Shown: positions 15,750 to 27,874, counted from the first letter of the stretch. The stretch is 64,000 bases of DNA from Caballeronia temeraria (GCF_001544795.2 NZ_FCOI02000015.1:1-64000); one strand, 5' to 3'. Translations and numbers: made by a program. The notes: a model not told the origin generated them from the letters alone.

Positions 15750-17221
15750 TACAGCGGCAGCGTATGCGAGATCGCCGTGAGGCACGCGCTCATCAATGGG
15801 CCCGGCACCAGACCGAGCACGAGCACGGCCAGGCCGTTGAACGCGAGCAGCGAGCGGTTCAGGCCGCCGGCGACGATCGGCGATGCATCCTGCGGTGCAT
15901 CGAAGTACATCAGCTTGACGACGCGCAGGTAGTAGAACGCGCCCACGAGCGAAGTCATCACGGCGAGGACGGCGAGCCACGTGAGACCGGCGTTCATCGT
16001 CGCTTCGAGCACGGCGAGCTTCGCGTAGAAGCCGACCGTCGGCGGGATGCCGGCGAGCGAGAACATCATGATCATCATGACGAACGCGAACACCGGGCTG
16101 CGCTGATTCAGGCCCTTGAAGTCTTCGAGCGTTTCGGCCTCGAAGTCGCGGCGCGCGAGCAGCATGACCACGCCGAAGGTGCCGAGCGTCGTGACGAGAT
16201 AGATGATGCTGTAGAACATCGCCGAGCTGTATGCGCCCGCCGCGCCCGTCAGCTTGCCGTCGACCACACCGGCGAGCAGGCCCAGCAGCACGAAGCCCAT
16301 GTTGGAGATGGCCGAGTAAGCCAGCATCCGCTTGATATTCTTCTGCACGATACCCGTGATATTGCCGACGATCAGCGAGAGCGCCGCGAGAATCACGAGC
16401 ATCTCCTGCCAGTCGACCGCGAGCGGCAGCAGACCCATCACCAGGAAGCGCAGGCCCCACGCGAAGGCCGCGACCTTCGGGCCGCCGCCGGTGAGCAGCG
16501 TCATTGCCGTCGGCGCGCCCTGATAGACGTCAGGCACCCACATGTGGAACGGCACCGCGCCCATCTTGAACGCCACGCCCGCGACGATGAAGATCACGCC
16601 GAACAGCAGCACGGCGTCGTTGATGCGGCCCGAAGCGACGGCCTTCAGCACTTCGTTCAGTTCGAGCGAACCGGTCGCGCCGTAGATCATCGAGATGCCG
16701 TACAACAGGAAGCCGGATGCGAGCGCGCCGAGCACGTAGTACTTCATCGCCGATTCGTTCGCCTGCGGCGCGTCCTTGCGCAGCGCGATGACCGCGTACA
16801 GCGACAGCGACATCAGTTCGAGGCCGAGATACAGCGTGAGGAAGTTGTTGCCCGAAATCATCACGCACTGGCCGAGCAGCGAGAACATGCCGAGCAGGAA
16901 GAAGTCGCCGCGGAACAGGTCGCGGTCTTCCAGATACTTCTTCGAATAGACGATCGACACGGCGTAGCCGAGACACACCACCGCTTTCATCGCGCTCGCG
17001 AACGGATCGACGATGTACATGCGCGTGAAGAAGTAAGCCGGCGTCGGATTGAGCGCGGTCATTGCGAACCACACGCCGCAAACGAGCGTCGACACGAGCG
17101 CGATCAGATACGTCGTGTGACGGCTCTTCGTGCCGAACATGGTGTCATTCAACCAGGCGACGACGACCGCTGCCATCAGGATCGCGTCGGGCCACAACAT
17201 ACTCATAGGAGCGTTTTGCAT
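15749..17221 (-). CDS. nuoN: NADH-quinone oxidoreductase subunit N
   Basis: 490 residues, about 14 membrane helices; one of the three antiporter-like proton-pumping subunits of complex I in the inner membrane. Helix-borne Lys and Glu residues of the family are present (for example GVAFKMGAVPFHMWVPDVYQGAP and VQKNIKRMLAYSAISNMGF). It is the last of the 14 nuo genes, 25 bases after nuoM, and its stop overlaps the DUF2818 start. Confidence 0.97.
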   Translation of the reverse strand: MQNAPMSMLWPDAILMAAVVVAWLNDTMFGTKSRHTTYLIALVSTLVCGVWFAMTALNPTPAYFFTRMYIVDPFASAMKAVVCLGYAVSIVYSKKYLEDRDLFRGDFFLLGMFSLLGQCVMISGNNFLTLYLGLELMSLSLYAVIALRKDAPQANESAMKYYVLGALASGFLLYGISMIYGATGSLELNEVLKAVASGRINDAVLLFGVIFIVAGVAFKMGAVPFHMWVPDVYQGAPTAMTLLTGGGPKVAAFAWGLRFLVMGLLPLAVDWQEMLVILAALSLIVGNITGIVQKNIKRMLAYSAISNMGFVLLGLLAGVVDGKLTGAAGAYSSAMFYSIIYLVTTLGTFGVVMLLARRDFEAETLEDFKGLNQRSPVFAFVMMIMMFSLAGIPPTVGFYAKLAVLEATMNAGLTWLAVLAVMTSLVGAFYYLRVVKLMYFDAPQDASPIVAGGLNRSLLAFNGLAVLVLGLVPGPLMSACLTAISHTLPL

Positions 17222-17246
17222 GATCTTTTAGTTCCTCCGCACGACG

Positions 17247-18746
17247 TTACTGAGCCAGCGGCAGCTTGGACTGCGCGACGTGGGAGAGCAGGTTTGCCAC
17301 GGATTCGTGCATCACGTCGGTAAAGGGCTTCGGATGCAGGCCCATGTACAGCGTGAACAGCGCCAGGATCGCGAGCATCAGGAATTCGCGTCCGTTGATG
17401 TCCTTAAGCTTCGCGACGTGATCGTTCGCGACCGCGCCGAAGTACACGCGCTTGTACATCCACAGCGTGTAGGCCGCGCCGAGGATCAGCGTGAAGGTTG
17501 CAAGGAACGCGATCCAGAAGTTGTACTTCACCGCAGCCAGAATCACCATGAATTCGCCGACGAAACCCGAGGTTCCCGGCAAGCCGCAGTTGGCCATCGC
17601 GAAGAGCATCACGAATGCCGCGAACTTCGGCATCGTGTTCACGACGCCGCCGTAATCCGCGATCTGGCGCGAATGCACGCGGTCGTACAGCACGCCGATC
17701 GAGAGGAACATCGCGCCCGACACGAAGCCGTGCGAGATCATCTGGATGATCGCGCCTTCGACCGCGAGCTGGCTCGACGCACCGAACATGAAGAAGCCGA
17801 GCGTGACGAAGCCCATGTGCGCGATCGACGAATACGCGACGAGCTTCTTCATGTCGGACTGGACCATCGCCACGAGACCGATGTAGATCACCGCGATCAG
17901 CGACAGCGTGATGACCACCGGCGCGAGGAAATGGCTCGCGTCCGGCGCGATCGGCAGCGAGAAGCGCAGAAAACCGTACGCGCCGAGCTTCAGCATGATC
18001 GCGGCCAGCACGACCGAGCCGCCCGTCGGCGCTTCCACGTGCGCGTCCGGCAGCCACGTGTGGACCGGCCACATCGGCACCTTCACCGCGAACGCCAGGA
18101 AGAACGCGATGAAGAGCAGCACCTGCGGCGTCATGTCGAGCTTCGCGGCCTGCCACGTAGCGAGGTCGAACGTATGCGTCTGCGTGTACAGATACAGGAG
18201 CGCGACCAGCATCAGCAGCGAGCCGGCCAACGTGTAGAGGAAGAACTTGAATGCCGCATACACGCGATTCGGGCCGCCCCACACGCCGATGATGATGTAC
18301 ATCGGAATGAGCGTGGCTTCGAAGAACACGTAGAACAGCAGGCCGTCCGCCGTCGAGAACACGCCGATCATGATGCCCGAGAGGATCAGGAACGCGGCCA
18401 TGTACTGCGACACGCGCTCGGTGATCACTTCCCAGCCGGCGATCACGACGATCACCGTGATGAGTGCGGTCAGCACGACGAACCACATCGAGATGCCATC
18501 GACGCCGAGGTGATACGTGATGTTGAAGCGCTCGATCCAGTTCGACTGCTCGACGAATTGCAGCGCGGCCGTCGACGTATCGAAGCCGGTGATGAGCGGA
18601 ATCGTGACGATCAGCCCGAGCACCGAGCCGATCAGCGCGACCCAGCGCGCGGGCGCCGGGTTGCGGTCATTACCAACTGCGAGTACCAGCATGCCGAAGA
18701 TGATCGGCAACCAGATCGCGACACTGAGAATCGGAAAAGAATGCAT
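17247..18746 (-). CDS. nuoM: NADH-quinone oxidoreductase subunit M
   Basis: 499 residues, antiporter-like membrane subunit of complex I with about 14 helices. Typical blocks are VKVPMWPVHTWLPDAHVEAP and SDMKKLVAYSSIAHMGFV, which carry the conserved lysines and the Glu used for proton translocation. It lies 13 bases downstream of nuoL and 25 bases upstream of nuoN. Confidence 0.97.
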   Translation of the reverse strand: MHSFPILSVAIWLPIIFGMLVLAVGNDRNPAPARWVALIGSVLGLIVTIPLITGFDTSTAALQFVEQSNWIERFNITYHLGVDGISMWFVVLTALITVIVVIAGWEVITERVSQYMAAFLILSGIMIGVFSTADGLLFYVFFEATLIPMYIIIGVWGGPNRVYAAFKFFLYTLAGSLLMLVALLYLYTQTHTFDLATWQAAKLDMTPQVLLFIAFFLAFAVKVPMWPVHTWLPDAHVEAPTGGSVVLAAIMLKLGAYGFLRFSLPIAPDASHFLAPVVITLSLIAVIYIGLVAMVQSDMKKLVAYSSIAHMGFVTLGFFMFGASSQLAVEGAIIQMISHGFVSGAMFLSIGVLYDRVHSRQIADYGGVVNTMPKFAAFVMLFAMANCGLPGTSGFVGEFMVILAAVKYNFWIAFLATFTLILGAAYTLWMYKRVYFGAVANDHVAKLKDINGREFLMLAILALFTLYMGLHPKPFTDVMHESVANLLSHVAQSKLPLAQ

Positions 18747-18759
18747 AGGATCCCTCGCC

Positions 18760-20835
<2,076 letters not shown>

Positions 20836-20853
20836 AACAAGCCTGGCCTGAAA

Positions 20854-21159
20854 TTAACCTTTGAGCTGATCGAGGTCCTCGACATTGATCGTGTCGAGGC
20901 TACGGAACAGGGTCACGAGAATCGCGAGACCGATCGCAGCTTCAGCGGCGGCGACGGTCAGCACGAAGAACACGAAAATCTGGCCATGCACATCGCCCAG
21001 ATAGTGTGAGAACGCGACGAAATTGGTGTTCACCGCGAGCAGCATCAATTCGATGGCCATCAGGATGATGATGACGTTGCGGCGGTTCAGGAAGATGCCG
21101 ACGATGCTGATCGCAAACAGGATCGCACCGAGCACGAGGTAATGGGCAAGACTCAACAT
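20854..21159 (-). CDS. nuoK: NADH-quinone oxidoreductase subunit K
   Basis: 101 residues, three membrane helices. Glu residues buried in helices 2 and 3 (MAIELMLLAVN and AAAEAAIGLAI) form part of the hydrophilic axis of the membrane arm. Length matches the family. It lies 20 bases after nuoJ. Confidence 0.97.
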   Translation of the reverse strand: MLSLAHYLVLGAILFAISIVGIFLNRRNVIIILMAIELMLLAVNTNFVAFSHYLGDVHGQIFVFFVLTVAAAEAAIGLAILVTLFRSLDTINVEDLDQLKG

Positions 21160-21179
21160 TTCTATTTATCTCCTTCCGC

Positions 21180-21857
21180 TCAGCCCTTGTTGTCGACCGT
21201 GCCCGCGCCGATGTTGCCGGTCACCGCGGGTTCCGTCGAAGCGTCGGGCGCTTCTTTCTCGGCCTGCATCTTCACGATGCGCACGCGATCCGCGGCACGC
21301 ACCTTGACCTGCTGGCTGACGGTTTGCGTCTTCTTGTCCTTCTTGTCGCGGATCGTGAGCGAGATCGCCGCGATGATCGCGACCAGCAGCACGAGGCCGG
21401 CGATTTCGAACGCGAAGATGTAGTCCGTGTAGATGACCTTGCCGATCAGCTGCGTGTTCGGCATCAGCGCCGCGCCGGTCACCGCCGTCGACGTCTCGGG
21501 CGTGACCGTGCCGCCGTAGCCGTGCCACAGGATCAGCGCCGTCTCGATCACGATGATCGCGCCGACGATGCTCGCGAGCGGCACGAAGCGCTTGAAATCC
21601 TTGCGCAGGACATCGATGTTGATGTCGAGCATCATGACCACGAACAGGAACAGCACCATCACGGCGCCGACATACACGAGAACCAGCAGGATCGCGAGGA
21701 ATTCGGCTTGCAGCAGCATCCAGATCGCGGCCGCGTTGAAGAACGAGAGCACGAGGAAGAGCGCGGACGACACCGGGTTGCGCGAAGTGATCACCTTCAG
21801 CGCGGAAACGACCAGCAGCAGCGCGAAGATATAGAACAGTACGGTTGTGAATTCCAT
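21180..21857 (-). CDS. nuoJ: NADH-quinone oxidoreductase subunit J
   Basis: 225 residues with five membrane helices in the first 170 residues (VYVGAVMVLFLFVVMML is the conserved helix 3). The C-terminal 55 residues are a charged, Ala/Pro-poor cytoplasmic tail (QQVKVRAADRVRIVKMQAEK and on) longer than in E. coli. 153 bases, the largest gap in the operon, separate it from nuoI; that gap holds a hairpin. Confidence 0.95.
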   Translation of the reverse strand: MEFTTVLFYIFALLLVVSALKVITSRNPVSSALFLVLSFFNAAAIWMLLQAEFLAILLVLVYVGAVMVLFLFVVMMLDINIDVLRKDFKRFVPLASIVGAIIVIETALILWHGYGGTVTPETSTAVTGAALMPNTQLIGKVIYTDYIFAFEIAGLVLLVAIIAAISLTIRDKKDKKTQTVSQQVKVRAADRVRIVKMQAEKEAPDASTEPAVTGNIGAGTVDNKG

Positions 21858-21973
21858 GATTACCGGTTCATCGTTAGGCCATCATCAGGCATGGTGTGTC
21901 GGCGCTTTCGGACAGGAGCCGCCCTCGGCGCGCGCCGCAGAGTGCCAAACAGCAACTACAAAATCGCTTCAGC

Positions 21974-22002
21974 CGATGCCGGAACGCGTGGCGCCGGCAT
22001 CG
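21974..22002. other. Hairpin in the nuoI-nuoJ gap
   Basis: Perfect 9-bp inverted repeat CGATGCCGG / CCGGCATCG (21974-21982 and 21994-22002), loop of 11, in the 153-base gap between nuoI and nuoJ. There is no T-run on either side, so it is not an intrinsic terminator. It may set a processing or stability boundary in the long nuo transcript. Confidence 0.5.
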
Positions 22003-22010
22003 AACGCCTA

Positions 22011-22499
22011 TCAACGATAAGGCGCGTCTGCCGCCTTCGATGCGGCAATTTCCGTCTCGTAGCGATCGCCCACCGCGAGCAGCATGTCCTTCGTGAAATA
22101 CAGGTCGCCGCGCTTTTCGCCGTGATACTCGAGGATGTGCGTTTCGACGATCGAATCGACCGGGCAGCTCTCTTCGCAGAAACCGCAGAAGATGCACTTG
22201 GTCAGGTCGATGTCGTAGCGCGTCGTGCGACGGGTGTTGTCCGCGCGCGTTTCCGATTCGATCGTGATCGCCATCGCCGGGCACACCGCTTCGCACAGCT
22301 TGCAGGCGATGCAGCGCTCTTCGCCGTTTTCATAACGGCGCAGCGCGTGCAGGCCGCGAAAACGCGGCGAGATCGGGGTCTTTTCTTCCGGGAACTGCAC
22401 CGTGATCTTGCGCTGGAACGTGTAACGTCCGGTCAGCGCGAGACCCTTCAGCAGTTCGGTGAGGAAGAAGGTTTTGAAGAAGTTCTGAATAGCGTTCAT
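22011..22499 (-). CDS. nuoI: NADH-quinone oxidoreductase subunit I
   Basis: 162 residues, the ferredoxin-like subunit at the base of the peripheral arm. Two [4Fe-4S] motifs are intact: C63-xx-C66-xx-C69-xxx-C73 (CIACKLCEAVCP) and C102-xx-C105-xx-C108-xxx-C112 (CIFCGFCEESCP). They hold clusters N6a and N6b, which pass electrons to NuoB. 24 bases after nuoH. Confidence 0.97.
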   Translation of the reverse strand: MNAIQNFFKTFFLTELLKGLALTGRYTFQRKITVQFPEEKTPISPRFRGLHALRRYENGEERCIACKLCEAVCPAMAITIESETRADNTRRTTRYDIDLTKCIFCGFCEESCPVDSIVETHILEYHGEKRGDLYFTKDMLLAVGDRYETEIAASKAADAPYR

Positions 22500-22523
22500 G
22501 ATGGTTTCGTCGCTTTCGTCGCG

Positions 22524-23588
22524 TTACTTCCAGATGTTGAGCGGCGACATGATCCAGAAACCGACCACGACCACCCAGATCACCGACACCGGCAGGAACA
22601 CCTTCCAGCCCAGACGCATAATCTGGTCGTAGCGGTAACGCGGGAAAGTCGCGCGCGCCCAGATGAACACCGACAGCAGCAGGAAAATCTTGAAGGCGAA
22701 CCAGAATACGCCCGGAATGAACGACAGGAAGCCGAACGGTGCGTCCCAGCCGCCGAGGAACAGCGTCGTCGCGATCGCGGAGATCACGATCATGTTGATG
22801 TACTCGGCCAGGAAGAACAGCGCGAACGCCATGCCGGAGTAATCGATCATGTGACCCGCGACGATTTCCGATTCGCCTTCCACCACGTCGAACGGGTGAC
22901 GGTTCGTTTCAGCAATGCCCGAAATGAAGTACACGACGAACATCGGCAGGAGCGGCAGCCAGTTCCACGACAGGAAGTTGACGCCCCAGCCGGCGAACAT
23001 GCCGCGCTGCTGCGAGTGCACGATGTCGGACATGTTCAGCGTGCCCGCGACCATCAGCACGACGACGAGCGCGAAGCCCATCGAGATTTCGTAGGACACC
23101 ATCTGCGCCGCCGCGCGCATCGCGCCGAGGAACGCGTACTTCGAGTTCGACGCCCAGCCCGCGAGAATCACGCCGTACACGCCGATCGACGAAATCGCCA
23201 TTACGTACAGCAGACCCGCGTTGACGTCGCCGAGCACGGCCTGCGCCTGGAACGGGATCACCGCCCACACCGCGAATGCGGGCACCACGGTCATGATCGG
23301 CGCGATCACGTAGATCCACTTGCTCGCCTGCGTCGGCTGAATGACTTCCTTCAGCAGCAGCTTCAGCACGTCCGCGATCGGCTGCAGCAAACCAGCCGGA
23401 CCGACGCGGTTCGGGCCGAGACGCACGTGCATCCAGCCGATGAGCTTGCGTTCCCACAGAATCAGGTACGCCACGCACAGCAGGATGACCACCGAAACCA
23501 CCAGGATGCGGACCACCGCCCACACCGTCGGCCATGCGACGCCGAGAAGCTGCGTGCCGCCTGCGTTGATCGTATCGAACAAGCCCAT
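22524..23588 (-). CDS. nuoH: NADH-quinone oxidoreductase subunit H
   Basis: 354 residues, about eight membrane helices; it forms the quinone-entry chamber together with NuoB and NuoD. Conserved blocks LIGWMHVRLGPNRVGPAGLLQP and AETNRHPFDVVEGESEIVAGH are present, the latter carrying the acidic residues of the quinone cavity. 2 bases separate it from nuoG. Confidence 0.97.
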   Translation of the reverse strand: MGLFDTINAGGTQLLGVAWPTVWAVVRILVVSVVILLCVAYLILWERKLIGWMHVRLGPNRVGPAGLLQPIADVLKLLLKEVIQPTQASKWIYVIAPIMTVVPAFAVWAVIPFQAQAVLGDVNAGLLYVMAISSIGVYGVILAGWASNSKYAFLGAMRAAAQMVSYEISMGFALVVVLMVAGTLNMSDIVHSQQRGMFAGWGVNFLSWNWLPLLPMFVVYFISGIAETNRHPFDVVEGESEIVAGHMIDYSGMAFALFFLAEYINMIVISAIATTLFLGGWDAPFGFLSFIPGVFWFAFKIFLLLSVFIWARATFPRYRYDQIMRLGWKVFLPVSVIWVVVVGFWIMSPLNIWK

Positions 23589-23590
23589 TT

Positions 23591-25930
23591 TTACGCCTTC
23601 TCCACTACCAGTTCACCGAACAGGCCGCCGAGCGCGGCGCCAGCCGTCGTGCCCGCCGACACGCGGACCACCGATTCCGCGAGATTCGCGTCGCGGACCG
23701 CGGGTAACGTCACCGACAGATTGCCTTGGCGGATACGCACTGCCTCGCCGTCCTTCAGGCCGAGCTTGTCGAAGAGCGCGGTCGGGAGGCCCGCCACGTT
23801 CGCATCGCGTGCGGCTGCCGTCAGATGCAGCGACGGCGCGCGGCGCACGAGCGCATCGGCGTGATAGATCGGCACATCGGCGAGACGCTGCAGGCCGCTG
23901 CCGTTCACCGCAACCTTCGATGCGGCGCGCACGGCCGTCACCGTCGTCTTGTTCGACAGACGCGCCGTGAGGTCGCCCGTACCGAGCGCCGCGACGCGCA
24001 CTTCTTCAGCCGTGTCGAACTCGAAGCCCGGCAGACCCAGGATCGTGCCCAGCACGCGCAGCACCTTCCAGCCCGGACGCGTGTCGCCCAGCGCGCGCAC
24101 GACGCCGTTGAACGACTGTGCCGTGCCTTCCGCGTTGACGAACGTGCCCGACGTTTCCGTGAACGGCGCGACGGGCAGCAGCACGTCCGCGTAGTCCATG
24201 CCGTGCTTGAACGGCGACATCACGACGACCATTTCCGCGGCCTTCAGCGCGGCGATGGCTTGCGCCGGATTGGCCGTGTCGTATTCCGGTTCGGCGTTCA
24301 GCAGCACGTAACCCTTGCGCGGCTGCTCGAACACTTCGCGTGCGTTGAGACCGCCCTCGCCCGGCAAGGCATCGACGAGATGCGCGCCGACCGAGTTCGC
24401 GCCTTCCGTGAGGAAGCCGAGCGTCGCGCCGGTATTGTCGGCGATCCACTGGGCCGCCGCCTGAATCTGTGCAAAGTCCGGATGCTGAACCGCGATGTTG
24501 CCGAGCAGCACGACGCGCTCTTCGCCCGCCGACAGCGATGCCGCGACGTCCTTCGCAGCCGCCGACACTTCGCGGCCCGCGAACGCGTCCGGCAGCGCGA
24601 CGCCGCGCGCTTCCGACACCGCAGCAGCGATGGCGGCCAGTTGATCCAGCCACGCCGACGGCGCCGCGACCAGGCGATGCGCGGTCGGGATCAGCGAGTC
24701 GTCGTTGCTCGCGTTGAGGAATGTGATCTTCGCGCCGTTCTTCGCGGCCTGCCGCAGACGCGCGGCGAACAGCGGATGATCGCGGCGCAGGAACGAGCCG
24801 ATGACGAACGCGGTGTCGATGGTCGACAGATCCGCGATCTTCGTGCCGAGCCACGGCGCACCGATGCCGGCCGGCGCCGAGAAATCGTTCTGACGCAGAC
24901 GGAAATCGACGTTCGGCGTACCGACGCCTTCGGCCAATGCCTTGAGCAGATGCAGTTCTTCGACCGTGCTGTGCGGCGTGGCCAGTGCGGCGATGGCGTT
25001 CGCGCCATGATCCGCCTTGATGCCCTTCAGCCCCTTCGCGACGTACTCGAGCGCGGTCTGCCAGTCAGTTTCGATCCAGTTGCCGCCCTGCTTCAGCATC
25101 GGCGTGGTGAGACGCTCGTCGCCGTTCAGGCCTTCGTACGAGAAACGGTCCTTGTCCGAGATCCAGCATTCGTTGATGGCTTCGTTCTCCATCGGCAGAA
25201 CGCGCATCACGCGGTTGTTCTTTACCTGCACCACGAGGTTCGCGCCGACGGAATCGTGCGGGCTCACCGACTTGCGGCGCGACAGTTCCCACGTCCGCGC
25301 GCTGTAGCGGAACGGCTTGCTCGTGAGCGCGCCGACCGGGCACAGATCGATCATGTTGCCCGACAGTTCCGAATTTACCGTCTTGCCGACGAACGACGTG
25401 ATTTCCGAATGCTCGCCGCGGCCCAGCATGCCGAGCTCCATCACGCCGGCGACTTCCTGGCCGAAGCGCACGCAACGCGTGCAGTGGATGCAGCGCGACA
25501 TCTCTTCCATCGAGATGAGCGGGCCGACGTTCTTGTGGAACACCACGCGCTTTTCTTCGCTGTAGCGCGATTGCGACTTGCCGTAACCGACGGCCAGATC
25601 CTGCAACTGGCACTCGCCGCCCTGATCGCAGATCGGGCAATCGAGCGGATGGTTGATCAGCAGGAATTCCATCACCGACTGCTGCGCCTTCACGGCCTTG
25701 TCGGACGTCGTGCGCACGACCATGCCGTTCGATACGGGCGTGGCGCAGGCCGGCACGGCCTTCGGCATCTTCTCGACTTCGACGAGACACATCCGGCAGT
25801 TCGCCGCGATCGACAGCTTCTTGTGATAGCAGAAGTGAGGAATGTACGTGTCGACCTTATGCGCAGCCTGGATCACCATGCTGCCTTCAGGCACCTCGAC
25901 CGTCTTGCCGTCAATTTCTAGTTCAACCAT
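23591..25930 (-). CDS. nuoG: NADH-quinone oxidoreductase subunit G
   Basis: 779 residues, iron-sulfur subunit of the NADH dehydrogenase arm. An N-terminal [2Fe-2S] ferredoxin domain has C34, C45, C48 and C62. A His-ligated [4Fe-4S] site (HPLDCPICDQGGECQLQ) and a second [4Fe-4S] motif (CIHCTRCVRFGQEVAG) follow. The remainder is a molybdopterin-oxidoreductase-like domain that in complex I carries no molybdenum. Shorter than the E. coli protein (about 900), typical for beta-proteobacteria. Confidence 0.97.
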   Translation of the reverse strand: MVELEIDGKTVEVPEGSMVIQAAHKVDTYIPHFCYHKKLSIAANCRMCLVEVEKMPKAVPACATPVSNGMVVRTTSDKAVKAQQSVMEFLLINHPLDCPICDQGGECQLQDLAVGYGKSQSRYSEEKRVVFHKNVGPLISMEEMSRCIHCTRCVRFGQEVAGVMELGMLGRGEHSEITSFVGKTVNSELSGNMIDLCPVGALTSKPFRYSARTWELSRRKSVSPHDSVGANLVVQVKNNRVMRVLPMENEAINECWISDKDRFSYEGLNGDERLTTPMLKQGGNWIETDWQTALEYVAKGLKGIKADHGANAIAALATPHSTVEELHLLKALAEGVGTPNVDFRLRQNDFSAPAGIGAPWLGTKIADLSTIDTAFVIGSFLRRDHPLFAARLRQAAKNGAKITFLNASNDDSLIPTAHRLVAAPSAWLDQLAAIAAAVSEARGVALPDAFAGREVSAAAKDVAASLSAGEERVVLLGNIAVQHPDFAQIQAAAQWIADNTGATLGFLTEGANSVGAHLVDALPGEGGLNAREVFEQPRKGYVLLNAEPEYDTANPAQAIAALKAAEMVVVMSPFKHGMDYADVLLPVAPFTETSGTFVNAEGTAQSFNGVVRALGDTRPGWKVLRVLGTILGLPGFEFDTAEEVRVAALGTGDLTARLSNKTTVTAVRAASKVAVNGSGLQRLADVPIYHADALVRRAPSLHLTAAARDANVAGLPTALFDKLGLKDGEAVRIRQGNLSVTLPAVRDANLAESVVRVSAGTTAGAALGGLFGELVVEKA

Positions 25931-26004
25931 GATGGATAGATATCCTCAACCCTTGTCTCTCGACCCTTCTCAACCCTTGCCGCGCATCTGACTGCGCGCC
26001 CTGA

Positions 26005-27327
26005 TTACGCGGTAAGCGCTTCGGACGCCGCGTGATGCTCGTGCCCGCCGACGAGACAGTGTTTGTGCTCGACGTGATATTCGAATTCGTCCCAGAAGTG
26101 CTTGAGCATGCCGCGCACGGGCATCGCCGCTGCATCGCCGAGCGCGCAGATCGTGCGGCCCATGATGTTTTCCGCGACCGAATTCAGCAGATCCAGATCT
26201 TCCTTGCGGCCGAGACCATGCTCGATGCGATGCACCACGCGATACAGCCAGCCCGTACCTTCGCGGCACGGCGTGCACTGGCCGCACGACTCTTCATAGT
26301 AGAAGTACGACAGGCGCAACAGCGAGCGCACCATGCAGCGCGTTTCGTTCATAACGATGACCGCGCCCGAGCCCAACATGGAGCCGGCCTTCGCGATCGA
26401 ATCGTAGTCCATGTCGGTTGCGAGCATCATGTCGCCCGGCACGACCGGCGCGGACGAGCCGCCCGGAATCACGGCCTTGATCGACTTGCCGCGCACGCCG
26501 CCCGCCAGCTCCATCAGCGTCGAGAACGGCGTGCCGAGCGGAACTTCGTAGTTGCCCGGACGATTGACGTCGCCCGACACGGAGAAGATCTTCGTGCCGC
26601 CGTTGTTCGGCTTGCCGAGCTCGAGATAATTCTGCGGGCCGATTTCCAGCAGGAACGGAACCGCCGCGAACGTCTCGGTGTTGTTGATGGTGGTTGGCTT
26701 GCCATACACGCCGAAGCTCGCCGGGAACGGCGGCTTGAAGCGCGGCTGGCCCTTCTTGCCTTCCAGCGATTCGAGCAGCGCGGTTTCTTCACCGCAGATA
26801 TACGCGCCGTAACCGTGGTGCGCATACAGTTGGAATGAGAAGCCCGAGCCCAGAATGTTCGCACCGAGATAACCGGCCTGGCGCGCTTCTTCCAGCGCCG
26901 CCTCGAACACGCGATAGACCTCGAAAATCTCGCCGTGAATGTAGTTGTAGCCGACGGTGATGCCCATCGCGTACGCGCCGATGGCCATGCCTTCGATCAG
27001 CGAATGCGGATTCCAGCGCAGGATGTCGCGATCCTTGAACGTGCCCGGCTCGCCTTCGTCCGAGTTGCAGACGAGATACTTCTGTCCCGGAAACTGACGC
27101 GGCATGAAGCTCCACTTCAGGCCGGTCGGGAAGCCCGCACCGCCGCGGCCGCGCAGACCCGACGCCTTGACGTCGGCGATCACCTGCTCGGGCGGACTCT
27201 TTTCTTCGAGAATGCGGCGCAGCTGCTTGTAGCCGCCGCGCGCGACGTAATCTTCGAGATGCCAGTTCTCGCCGTTAAGGCCAGCGAGGATCAGCGGCTT
27301 GATGTGACGATCGTGAAGTGACGTCAT
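26005..27327 (-). CDS. nuoF: NADH-quinone oxidoreductase subunit F
   Basis: 440 residues; binds NADH and FMN, the electron entry point of complex I. The NADH-binding loop is GRGGAGFPTG (60-69). The [4Fe-4S] cluster N3 ligands are C348, C351, C354 (ESCGQCTPCREG) and C394. The frame stays open further upstream, but the ATG at 27327 (MTSLHDRHI) is chosen because it overlaps the nuoE stop (ATGA) and fits the family's N-terminus. The His-rich C-terminus (HEHHAASEALTA) is a lineage extra. Confidence 0.96.
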   Translation of the reverse strand: MTSLHDRHIKPLILAGLNGENWHLEDYVARGGYKQLRRILEEKSPPEQVIADVKASGLRGRGGAGFPTGLKWSFMPRQFPGQKYLVCNSDEGEPGTFKDRDILRWNPHSLIEGMAIGAYAMGITVGYNYIHGEIFEVYRVFEAALEEARQAGYLGANILGSGFSFQLYAHHGYGAYICGEETALLESLEGKKGQPRFKPPFPASFGVYGKPTTINNTETFAAVPFLLEIGPQNYLELGKPNNGGTKIFSVSGDVNRPGNYEVPLGTPFSTLMELAGGVRGKSIKAVIPGGSSAPVVPGDMMLATDMDYDSIAKAGSMLGSGAVIVMNETRCMVRSLLRLSYFYYEESCGQCTPCREGTGWLYRVVHRIEHGLGRKEDLDLLNSVAENIMGRTICALGDAAAMPVRGMLKHFWDEFEYHVEHKHCLVGGHEHHAASEALTA

Positions 27328-27809
27328 TTCGAAAGTTCCTCGATCAACTGGTCGATCTTCTCGCGGCTCATGAAGCTGCACATGCGATGGTTGTTCACGA
27401 GCATCACGGGTGCGTCGCCACAGGCGCCGAAGCACTCGCCTTCCTTCAGCGTGAACTTGCCGTCCGCGGTGGTCTCGCCGAAATCGATTCCAAGCTTTTG
27501 CTTGAGATATTCGGCGGCGCTGTCCGAACCGCCGTCCGGACCGAGCTGGCAAGGCAGATTCGTGCAGAGCGTGATCTTGTGCTGACCGACCGGCTTCAGC
27601 TCGTACATCGTGTAGAACGTGGCGACTTCCTGCACCGCGACGGGCGGCATGCTCAGGTAATCGGCCACGAACTGCATGATTTCGGGCGAGAGCCAACCAT
27701 GCTCTTCCTGAGCGACAGCGAGCGCCGCCATCACCGCCGATTGCTTTTGCTCGGCGGGATACTTCGCGACCGCGCGATCGATTTCTTTCAGGCCTTCAGC
27801 TGAGATCAT
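27324..27809 (-). CDS. nuoE: NADH-quinone oxidoreductase subunit E
   Basis: 161 residues from the ATG at 27809. A TTG seven codons upstream (27830) would give 168, but its ribosome site is too close; the shorter form has the usual family length and N-terminus (MISAEGLKEID). It holds the [2Fe-2S] cluster N1a with a thioredoxin-like fold; ligands are C82, C87 (CTNLPC) and C126, C130 (CFGACGDAP). Overlaps nuoF by ATGA. Confidence 0.94.
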   Translation of the reverse strand: MISAEGLKEIDRAVAKYPAEQKQSAVMAALAVAQEEHGWLSPEIMQFVADYLSMPPVAVQEVATFYTMYELKPVGQHKITLCTNLPCQLGPDGGSDSAAEYLKQKLGIDFGETTADGKFTLKEGECFGACGDAPVMLVNNHRMCSFMSREKIDQLIEELSK

Positions 27810-27848
27810 TTTCAGACACGACTCTTTCAATTCCTACCGAACGAAAAC

Positions 27849-27874
27849 CTGCCGCGCCCTTCGTATTGCGGCAG
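27849..27874. other. Hairpin in the nuoD-nuoE gap
   Basis: Inverted repeat CTGCCGC / GCGGCAG (27849-27855 and 27868-27874), loop of 12, in the 151-base gap between nuoD and nuoE. No T-run follows on the transcribed strand. Like the nuoI-nuoJ hairpin it may mark an mRNA processing or stability boundary. Confidence 0.4.
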